From an uncultured bacterium (lineage in GTDB: Bacteria; Cyanobacteriota; Vampirovibrionia; Gastranaerophilales; Gastranaerophilaceae): a stretch of 37,159 bases of DNA. The notes under the pieces were generated by a model. It saw nothing but the letters and a program-made list of their open reading frames with translations, did no database searches and was not told where the DNA came from. The stretch covers positions 1 through 37,159 of the forward strand of contig CADBXV010000008.1 in NCBI GenBank assembly GCA_902798645.1. The letters are read 5' to 3'. The position numbers and the translations under genes are program-made. Shown piece after piece: positions 31,758-37,159 of the stretch. Position 1 is the stretch's first letter. Every line of letters begins with the position of its first letter.

Positions 31758-32123
31758 TTAAATAAAAGAATCCAGATTTTTGAATATATCCCAAAAATAT
31801 TGTAATCTTTCTTTGTTATATAGATACCAGTATCCAATAAGGACTTCAAAAGCGGTAGCTAAGCGGTAGTCATGCTGAATTGATTTTCTGCCGATTGGAA
31901 TTGGCAGATTTCGACCTCTGCGTGCAAGCTCTTGTTCATCTTCAGTTAAACTATCCGATATGAATTCCAGCATATCTTTTTGAAAGGTTGCATTGACTCT
32001 ATCTGTTGTCATTTTATGAAGCTGTTTGGAATTGGAGGTTTTTTGTATTACATAATCACGCACAAAAACTTCCCAAACGGCATCTCCTATGTGAGCATAA
32101 TTTTTTAAAGGTAATTTTTCCAT
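31758..32123 (-). CDS. mrnC: Mini-ribonuclease III
   Basis: A 121-residue RNase III-like catalytic domain without a dsRNA-binding domain, the hallmark of Mini-III, which matures 23S rRNA ends. YAHIGDAVWEVFVRDYVI (about residues 9-26) carries the acidic active-site segment, and DYRLATAFEVLIGYWYL (about 85-101) the second acidic signature. It starts 0 nt after the stop of the convergent gene. It has an extended -10 6 nt before the ATG and no ribosome site. Confidence 0.94.
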   Translation of the reverse strand: MEKLPLKNYAHIGDAVWEVFVRDYVIQKTSNSKQLHKMTTDRVNATFQKDMLEFISDSLTEDEQELARRGRNLPIPIGRKSIQHDYRLATAFEVLIGYWYLYNKERLQYFWDIFKNLDSFI

Positions 32124-32129
32124 GATATA

Positions 32130-32138
32130 ATTTTAACA
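32130..32138 (-). promoter_or_regulatory. Extended -10 of mrnC, probably leaderless
   Basis: On the minus strand TGT (32136-32138) then TAAAAT (32130-32135), 6 nt before the ATG at 32123. No Shine-Dalgarno fits. Confidence 0.5.
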
Positions 32139-32169
32139 TAAGAAAAAGATCTATTTTAAGGAGTTAAAT

Positions 32170-32607
32170 ATGCGTATCTCGTCAGTAAACAATTTTGAAA
32201 TAAATCCTTCCATGAAAGCAGGGTTATATTTTACTAAAACTTCAAATGTATTGTTTAATAAAGATAAAAATGTAAAGTACATAACAGGTGAAACAGTAAA
32301 GCTTTCAAAAGAAGGTAGCAGGTATATAGAGGATGGTAATATTTTACCAGAGATAAAAGAGAGATTTGCTAAAATCTCATTTATACGTGATTTAGCAGAA
32401 AAGTTTGATACGTTTGTGCATTTTCATGAAACCCCAAAGAGTGAAAGAACAAACCAATTTGAGCATGTTGCGTATGCAAAAGTAAGTTGGGCAGATTATT
32501 CAAAGGAATCTGCAGAAAAGAGAGAATTTCTAGGAAGAAGTCCAATTTCTCAAGAATTGGCAACCGATAAAATGTTCAAAAATATAGAAGATAGAAGTTT
32601 TGTATAA
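32170..32607 (+). CDS. Unknown protein with VNN-INP N-terminus
   Basis: A 145-residue cytoplasmic-looking protein with no recognised family. The start MRISSVNNFEINPSMKAGLY resembles MKVQTNNYINPTFNSKYH of the unrelated large protein at 5605-7458. The middle (IKERFAKISFIRDLAEKFDT) is helical and FVHFHETPKSER is striking. A clear AAGGAG precedes the ATG. Confidence 0.75.
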   Translation: MRISSVNNFEINPSMKAGLYFTKTSNVLFNKDKNVKYITGETVKLSKEGSRYIEDGNILPEIKERFAKISFIRDLAEKFDTFVHFHETPKSERTNQFEHVAYAKVSWADYSKESAEKREFLGRSPISQELATDKMFKNIEDRSFV

Positions 32608-32647
32608 ATAAAAAACAAAAAAGAAAATATAATATTATAAAAAACTC

Positions 32648-32675
32648 TTTACAAAAAAAAATTATTTGGTATTAT
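32648..32675 (+). promoter_or_regulatory. Promoter of tRNA-Asn
   Basis: TTTACA (32648-32653), a 16-nt spacer and TATTAT (32670-32675). The predicted start near 32683 gives a precursor leader of about 25 nt with GC-rich GAGGGC..GCTCTC. Confidence 0.55.
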
Positions 32676-32708
32676 AGGAATTGTGAGGGCGATGCGCTCT
32701 CGGTATAA

Positions 32709-32780
32709 TCCTCAGTAGCTCAATGGCGGAGCAACCGGCTGTTAACCGGTAGGCTGTTGGTTCGAGTCCAACCTGGGGAG
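32709..32780 (+). tRNA. tRNA-Asn(GUU)
   Basis: 72 nt: acceptor TCCTCAG/CTGGGGA (one T-G pair), D-stem GCTC/GAGC, anticodon stem ACCGG/CCGGT with loop CTGTTAA giving anticodon GTT, T-arm GTTGG-TTCGAGT-CCAAC. The discriminator is G and CCA is not encoded. Confidence 0.96.
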
Positions 32781-32793
32781 TTTTTAATATTTA

Positions 32794-32816
32794 AGAGGGT
32801 TTCAGCCCTCTTTTTT
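32794..32816 (+). terminator. Terminator after tRNA-Asn
   Basis: AGAGGG (32794-32799) and CCCTCT (32806-32811) with loop TTTCAG, followed by a T run. Confidence 0.85.
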
Positions 32817-32975
32817 AATGCGAATTTTTGGTGTAGATTATTTATAAATAGACAGATAAAATTAATGTAGTTTGACGAGTAGTACGGTTTTATAAGTTTG
32901 ACTATTTTGTTTTCTGAAAGTCGCTCGTTATAGGGGTTTTGCTGGTCGGAAGTGCAACTTTACCAAAAAAACCGA

Positions 32976-33004
32976 TTTACTCATATTTACTCATTATTTA
33001 CTCA
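32976..33004. repeat. Three TTTACTCA direct repeats
   Basis: TTTACTCA at 32976-32983, 32986-32993 and 32997-33004. Spacing is 10 and 11 nt, one helical turn, as expected for cooperative protein binding on one face of the DNA. Confidence 0.85.
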
Positions 33005-33051
33005 CACCGGTCGGCTACTTTCCAATAATAGCAAGAAATTTTTTAAAGCGG

Positions 33052-33103
33052 TTTTTTGGGTATAGAACGCTTTTTTTGGTATAGTATGGTTTTTTTGGTA
33101 AAG
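33052..33103. repeat. Three T-tract/GGTATAG direct repeats, 19-nt period
   Basis: TTTTTTGGGTATAG (33052-33065), TTTTTTTGGTATAG (33071-33084) and TTTTTTTGGTAAAG (33090-33103), each 19 nt from the next. The third overlaps the right arm of the 18-nt inverted repeat. Confidence 0.8.
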
Positions 33104-33110
33104 TTAAAAT

Positions 33111-33323
33111 TTATTGTTTTTCGTTATCAATAAAAAACGCATTTAATAAATCTGCGTTATCTCTTAAATTTTTAATTACAGGTGCGAGGTTATAACATTC
33201 CTCTATTTCAGGCTGATTGATAACAAAATAATCAACTATAACGGCTATATTATAAATATTCTCTGCCCATTTGCTAATCTGTTTAAATTCTTTATTTGTA
33301 ATATTGTATCCTGCTTCTTCCAT
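33111..33323 (-). CDS. Small acidic helical protein, unknown
   Basis: A 70-residue protein starting MEEAGYNITNKEFKQISKWA and ending FFIDNEKQ. It is acidic, mostly helical, and has no membrane segment. The ATG at 33323 has GGAGG 5 nt upstream; an earlier ATG at 33335 overlaps that site. It is transcribed toward the repeat cluster and divergently from TcmP. An accessory or regulatory role in the neighbouring cassette is possible but unsupported. Confidence 0.65.
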   Translation of the reverse strand: MEEAGYNITNKEFKQISKWAENIYNIAVIVDYFVINQPEIEECYNLAPVIKNLRDNADLLNAFFIDNEKQ

Positions 33324-33418
33324 AAACCCCTCCATCTATCACGAAACACAATACATGAAAGAAGTTAAAAAAGCGAAAAAGCAGAAAAGATTTTACAAAA
33401 GAACACACTTTATATTTA

Positions 33419-33427
33419 TGCTATAAT
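33419..33427 (+). promoter_or_regulatory. Extended -10 upstream of the TcmP gene
   Basis: TGC-TATAAT, a strong extended -10, lies 60 nt before the coding start. A -35 at the usual distance is not evident. Confidence 0.5.
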
Positions 33428-33486
33428 CAGCACATAGTAATAGGTGTTGTCGATAATCTTATAAGAATTATGCGTAATACCGATAT

Positions 33487-34623
33487 ATGGGGAATTTATT
33501 AGTGAGTACAAGTAAAAAAATCATTGATCATGCAAATCCACATACAGTAAAGAAATTTGAATTAATCGAAAAATACGTTAGGACTTGGGCACAGAAATTA
33601 CTACAAAACCAATATTGCGATGGAATAGTTTTTATTGATTGTATGTCAAATAGCGGTGAATATATAGATGATGATGGCAAACAAATATTTGGAACTCCAG
33701 TACGTGTTGCTAAATATTTACGTGAAGCAGCCGGTCAATATTATGGAAAGCAAATTGATCTATATTTTAATGATTTAGCAAAAGAAAAAACAGAACATCT
33801 TGCAAGTTTAATGCCAAAAGAAAGTGGCAATTTTCACTGCCATATTTCAACAGGAGATGGTAATGAGTTAGCAAAGAAACTGGGACACTCAATAGATGCT
33901 AATAAACATAAACATTACTTATTAATCTATGACCCTTACCAAGCAACTATCGACTGGAATTCAATTTTGCCATATTTAAATAATTGGTGTGAAATAATTA
34001 TTAATCATATGGTGTCAGACTCAATGCGAGCCGTCAAAATGGTTAAAAAAGATGAGGCACGCAGCAAATATGAGCAAACTTATTTAACAGAACTAGAAAA
34101 TCTTATACCTTATGGTAGTAACAAAACTGCTTATGAAAATCGTATAAAAGATATCATAAAAGCACTTAGAAAAAATAACTCTCGTAAATATTATATTGCT
34201 GCTTTTCCGTTTTTTAATGAAAAGAATGCAATTGTGTATAATCTGATTCATTGTACAAGCAACCTTAAAGGTTTCCAGTTATACAAGAAAAGTGCTTGGC
34301 AAACTTTTGGAGGAAAATCATCTACGAAAAATACACATGGAAAAGAACATCAAATTATGCTTGACTTTGACGGAAAAGGATTTTTTACGACGGCAACAGA
34401 TGAATTTTGCTACTACATAAAAGATATAGCAGAATACCTTCAGGATGTATTTGATGGACAATCTAATGTTCCCTTTAACAAATTATGGGAAGTGTTAGAT
34501 GAACATCCAATATTCCCATCAGATGGCTATAGAAATGATATAAAAAACGAACTGAAGAATAATTTTAATGCTATATTTACTCGTAGCAATGTTAGTTTTG
34601 TTCATAGAGGTGTTGCTAAATGA
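33487..34623 (+). CDS. tcmP: Three-Cys-motif partner protein TcmP
   Basis: A 378-residue protein matching the TcmP family: N-terminal HANPHTVKKFELIEKYVRTW, then IVFIDCMSNSGEYIDDDGKQ (about residues 47-66), the counterpart of the usual FIDgFaGpGxY motif, and GTPVRVAKYL. DLYFNDLAKEK and HYLLIYDPYQATIDW (about 139-153) fit a Rossmann, methyltransferase-like core. TcmP is named for regular pairing with a three-Cys-motif protein, and that partner overlaps its stop by 4 nt (ATGA). Its biochemical activity is not established. The start could also be GTG 33502 (GGGGAA upstream); the ATG has no site. Confidence 0.85.
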   Translation: MGNLLVSTSKKIIDHANPHTVKKFELIEKYVRTWAQKLLQNQYCDGIVFIDCMSNSGEYIDDDGKQIFGTPVRVAKYLREAAGQYYGKQIDLYFNDLAKEKTEHLASLMPKESGNFHCHISTGDGNELAKKLGHSIDANKHKHYLLIYDPYQATIDWNSILPYLNNWCEIIINHMVSDSMRAVKMVKKDEARSKYEQTYLTELENLIPYGSNKTAYENRIKDIIKALRKNNSRKYYIAAFPFFNEKNAIVYNLIHCTSNLKGFQLYKKSAWQTFGGKSSTKNTHGKEHQIMLDFDGKGFFTTATDEFCYYIKDIAEYLQDVFDGQSNVPFNKLWEVLDEHPIFPSDGYRNDIKNELKNNFNAIFTRSNVSFVHRGVAK

Positions 34624-35396
34624 AAAAAGTTAAAGGATATATTAAAAGAAAAACTTTACTCTATAAAACTGGTGTAGAGTACGGTGATTATACTATAAAT
34701 CATATTCAAGGCTGTACTCACGGTTGCAAATACCCATGTTATGCATTTATGATGAAAAAACGATTTGGTCAAGTAAAGACATATAACGATTGGCTTGAAC
34801 CGTATTTAGTTTCTAACACAATAGAATTATTAGACAAAGAAATACCAAAATTAAAGAATAAAATTCAAGCAGTTCAATTGTGCTTTTCATCAGACCCATT
34901 TATGTATGAATATCCAGAAATTGAACAAATGAGTATAGAAGTGATTAAGAAATTAAATAATGCAGGCATCAAGTGTTCAATTCTTACAAAAGGTGTTTTA
35001 CCGATAGAACTATCTAATTTATCAAAAGATAATGAATATGGTATCACACTAGTGTCACTTGATGAGGACTTTCGAGAAAAGATTGAACCGGGAGCTGCAC
35101 CAATAAAGAAACGGTTAAATGCTCTTAAAGCTTTACATGATGCCGGTTGTAAAACTTGGGTAAGTATTGAGCCGTATCCAACTCCAAATATCTATAATCA
35201 AGATTTAAATAAAATTCTATGTGCAATTAAATTCGCTGATAAAATTATTTTCGGGAGAATGAATTATAACAAAGAAGTAACTGCATATAAAACACACAAG
35301 GATTTTTTTAATAGCTGTGCAACTAAAACTATAAAATTTTGTAATAAATACGGCATTACTTATCACATTAAAAAAGGAACAATAATAGAAAAATAA
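34620..35396 (+). CDS. Three-Cys-motif radical-SAM-like protein
   Basis: A 258-residue protein with GCTHGCKYPCYAF, i.e. C32-x3-C36-x3-C40 followed by Tyr-Ala, as in the Gp37/Gp68 (DUF5131) and spore-photoproduct-lyase-like groups rather than the classic CxxxCxxC. Later segments fit a radical SAM partial barrel: VQLCFSSDPFMYEYPE (about residues 83-98), IKCSILTKGVLP, YGITLVSLDEDF, KTWVSIEPYPTPN and KIIFGRMNY. The ATG overlaps the tcmP stop by 4 nt. It is expected to bind a [4Fe-4S] cluster. Substrate unknown; nucleic acid is plausible from the family context. A terminator follows. Confidence 0.85.
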   Translation: MKKVKGYIKRKTLLYKTGVEYGDYTINHIQGCTHGCKYPCYAFMMKKRFGQVKTYNDWLEPYLVSNTIELLDKEIPKLKNKIQAVQLCFSSDPFMYEYPEIEQMSIEVIKKLNNAGIKCSILTKGVLPIELSNLSKDNEYGITLVSLDEDFREKIEPGAAPIKKRLNALKALHDAGCKTWVSIEPYPTPNIYNQDLNKILCAIKFADKIIFGRMNYNKEVTAYKTHKDFFNSCATKTIKFCNKYGITYHIKKGTIIEK

Positions 35397-35455
35397 TATT
35401 AAAAATGCATGTATTCTTATAACTTAAGCAAAGAAGAAGTAATAAAAAAGGTAAC

Positions 35456-35507
35456 CAAGATATATATCTAAATTCAGGATATGTATCTTGATTTATTATA
35501 TTTTTTA
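35456..35507 (+). terminator. Terminator after the three-Cys gene
   Basis: CAAGATATATATC (35456-35468) pairs with GATATGTATCTTG (35478-35490, one wobble pair), followed by a T-rich run to 35507. It overlaps the -35 of the next promoter. Confidence 0.7.
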
Positions 35508-35516
35508 AGCTATACT
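35488..35516 (+). promoter_or_regulatory. Promoter of the DNA methylase gene
   Basis: TTGATT (35488-35493), a 17-nt spacer and TATACT (35511-35516). The start near 35523 gives a 20-nt leader with the ribosome site TGGAGG. The methylase can therefore be expressed separately from tcmP. Confidence 0.65.
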
Positions 35517-35542
35517 TTTATCATCGAATTTGGAGGTTATAT

Positions 35543-37159
35543 ATGAATGAAGGCGTAAGTTATTCTTTATTTTATGATATATTATTAAATCTGCGAGAAT
35601 ATTATTATTCCTATGGAAGAATAGATGATTCAAATGCAAAATTAGATGAAATAATTAAATTGATAGCAATAAGCTATTCATTAGCAAAGAAAAATATTAA
35701 GTTTAATTTAAAATATGTCAGAAAAATTGCTCAAGAAACCGTCGGGGATAGTAATGCTATCGCTTCGGGGATAATTAATTTATTTAACATAGAATCACAA
35801 AACGAAATATTTTTTAATGATGATTCTACAAATATTTTTGGTTCAACTCCTTCATTAAATTTGCAAGCTTCTGATAATAAGTTGGCAGAAAAATTAGTTA
35901 GTGAAATTGAAAAAATTGATTTTTTATATTTATTAAAAAATAGACAATATACAAATTTTGATATTATAAATGAATGTTTTGGGCATTTTGTTAGAGAAAA
36001 TTTTAGAAATAACAAGGAAGATGCTCAATATATGACCCCGTTTGAAATATCTGAACCTATGTTAGATATAATATTTGAATATATAAAAAAAGATAAATAT
36101 ATCAATAATCAAATAGCAGAAAACTTTACTATAATGGATCCTACTTGTGGTGTTGGAACTTTGCTCATTGAAGCTTCAAATAGGTACATTAAATATATAC
36201 AAGATTCAAAATTAAAAAATAAAGCAGAGCTTATTGAAAAATTTATTAATAATGGAATGTTTGGTCAAGATAAAGTTGAAAGAATGGTAAGGCTTTCAAA
36301 AATTAATACATTATTACTTGGTTGTAATATATCTAATATAAAAATTGGTAACAGTATCTCTGGAGAAAGTTATATTGATAAATATTATAATAAAGTAGAT
36401 TTGATATTTACAAATCCACCATTTGGAGCTGAATATTTAATAAAAGATTTGGATTTAAAAAACTATCCTATACTTGATAAAATAAACAATTTATATACTT
36501 CCGTTCCTTCAGAGCTATTAATGTTAGATAAATGTATTAAATTGCTCAAAAGAGGTGGATATTTGGCGATAGTTTTACCGGATTCAGTGTTTTCAGCAAA
36601 AGGTTTTAATGAATTATATAGAGAAGAATTACTTAAAAATTATTCAATTAAGACAATTATAGAATTACCTGCCGTAACATTTGCGCAAGCTGGAACTCGA
36701 ACCAAAACTTGTCTAATGCTACTAAAAAAAGAAAATATTTCAAATTATATATATATGTGTAATTGCAAAGATATAGGTTTTATAGTTAAAGAAAAATTAG
36801 GAGTCCCTGTAAAAATTGCTACTAAAACAAATGATATGTACGCAATTGCAAATGTAATTAAAAATTGTAGTAAAACAGAGAATTATATATTATCAGAAAA
36901 CCCTTCCGTTACAAAGGTAAATTATAATGAATTGTTGGATAATGTATTGAATCCTAATTTCTATGATGCTAAGCGTTACAAAGTAATTGAAGATTTAAAA
37001 AATATGAACCAAGACTACACAATAAAAAAACTTTCTGAAATTGTAAATTTTGATACGACAAATAGAAAAAGCTATATGGTATCAGAAAATGTAAAACACA
37101 TAAGTGTTTTGCATATAAATCCAAATTGCACAATAAATTTTAATGAAGTATACAATTTT
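35543..37159 (+). CDS. N6-adenine DNA methylase, HsdM-like (3' end missing)
   Basis: From ATG 35543 (GGAGG 6 nt upstream) the frame is open for 539 codons to the window edge. After a ~155-residue helical N-terminal domain come QYMTPFEI (162-169, the FYTP-like motif X), DPTCGVGTLLIEAS (199-212, motif I) and NPPFG (291-295, the NPPF/Y catalytic motif IV of adenine-N6 methylases). GGYLAIVLPDSVFSAKGFNE follows, typical of HsdM-type subunits. The last part (LSEIVNFDTTNRKSYMVSEN) resembles the start of an S-type specificity domain, so this may be a Type I HsdM or a Type IIG-like fusion. No stop is reached in the window. Confidence 0.9.
   Translation, partial: MNEGVSYSLFYDILLNLREYYYSYGRIDDSNAKLDEIIKLIAISYSLAKKNIKFNLKYVRKIAQETVGDSNAIASGIINLFNIESQNEIFFNDDSTNIFGSTPSLNLQASDNKLAEKLVSEIEKIDFLYLLKNRQYTNFDIINECFGHFVRENFRNNKEDAQYMTPFEISEPMLDIIFEYIKKDKYINNQIAENFTIMDPTCGVGTLLIEASNRYIKYIQDSKLKNKAELIEKFINNGMFGQDKVERMVRLSKINTLLLGCNISNIKIGNSISGESYIDKYYNKVDLIFTNPPFGAEYLIKDLDLKNYPILDKINNLYTSVPSELLMLDKCIKLLKRGGYLAIVLPDSVFSAKGFNELYREELLKNYSIKTIIELPAVTFAQAGTRTKTCLMLLKKENISNYIYMCNCKDIGFIVKEKLGVPVKIATKTNDMYAIANVIKNCSKTENYILSENPSVTKVNYNELLDNVLNPNFYDAKRYKVIEDLKNMNQDYTIKKLSEIVNFDTTNRKSYMVSENVKHISVLHINPNCTINFNEVYNF

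Larger units (their letters stand above)
32956..33105. repeat. 18-nt perfect inverted repeat bounding a repeat cluster
   Basis: AACTTTACCAAAAAAACC (32956-32973) is repeated exactly as its reverse complement at 33088-33105. Together they bound about 150 nt that contain two sets of direct repeats. The 330-nt gap between tRNA-Asn and the next gene (32781-33110) has no coding potential that I can see. Confidence 0.85.

Noticed and set aside
32956-33105. CRISPR array
   Set aside because: The repeats are 8-14 nt with no distinct spacers of constant length, and no cas gene is present.
35731-36015. 94-codon minus-strand frame
   Set aside because: It is antisense to the N-terminal domain of the DNA methylase, whose frame is open from 35543 to the window end.

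Overview
The window is AT-rich bacterial DNA (about one third G+C by eye) with short intergenic gaps, two small envelope genes with signal peptides, an OmpH/Skp-like periplasmic chaperone and a CDP-3,6-dideoxyhexose (LPS sugar) operon. This points to a diderm (Gram-negative) host. The gene mix (ATP-dependent PEP carboxykinase, GH35 glycosidase, Mini-III RNase, DivIC/FtsB-like protein, AmmeMemoRadiSam genes) and the many short cyanobacterial-looking palindromes fit a gut relative of the cyanobacteria (Gastranaerophilales/Melainabacteria). That assignment is inference, not proof.

Layout. 1-1258: 5' part of a long repetitive protein that runs off the left edge. 1479-3399: a DUF4127 protein and a flavodoxin-fold NAD(P)H oxidoreductase. 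3400-3865: gene remnants, palindromic repeats and a strong terminator. 3866-5464: pckA. 5605-7458: a large unknown protein. 7685-8830: two YtxH-type proteins around a DUF948-like protein. 8951-9234: tRNA-Leu(UAA) with an unusual structured leader. 9236-10216: a PAP2 phosphatase split by one in-frame stop. 10258-12214: an MntP-like exporter and dnaB. 12379-15619: rfbFGH. 15597-18294: a redox protein, proS and a small unknown. 18310-20754: GH35 beta-galactosidase. 20921-25006: class V aminotransferase, serA and serB, i.e. serine synthesis, with palindromic repeats between and inside the genes. 25003-27360: radical SAM enzyme and a Memo-AMMECR1 fusion, divergently transcribed. 27402-32607: small membrane and secreted proteins, a methyltransferase, tRNA-Gln(CUG), OmpH, a beta-rich secreted protein, a septum initiator and Mini-III. 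32709-32780: tRNA-Asn(GUU). 32956-33105: a dense cluster of direct and inverted repeats. 33111-37159: an accessory cassette with a small unknown, TcmP, a three-Cys radical-SAM-like protein and an N6-adenine DNA methylase cut by the right edge.

The most notable observations are: (i) a palindromic repeat inserted in frame inside serB; (ii) a TcmP/three-Cys protein/DNA-methylase cassette beside tRNA-Asn, separated from it by iteron-like repeats; (iii) two AmmeMemoRadiSam genes that diverge from one overlapping palindromic -10 box, both apparently leaderless; (iv) a tRNA-Leu-like inverted sequence in the leader of tRNA-Leu; (v) a nonsense codon inside the catalytic PSGH motif of a PAP2 phosphatase.
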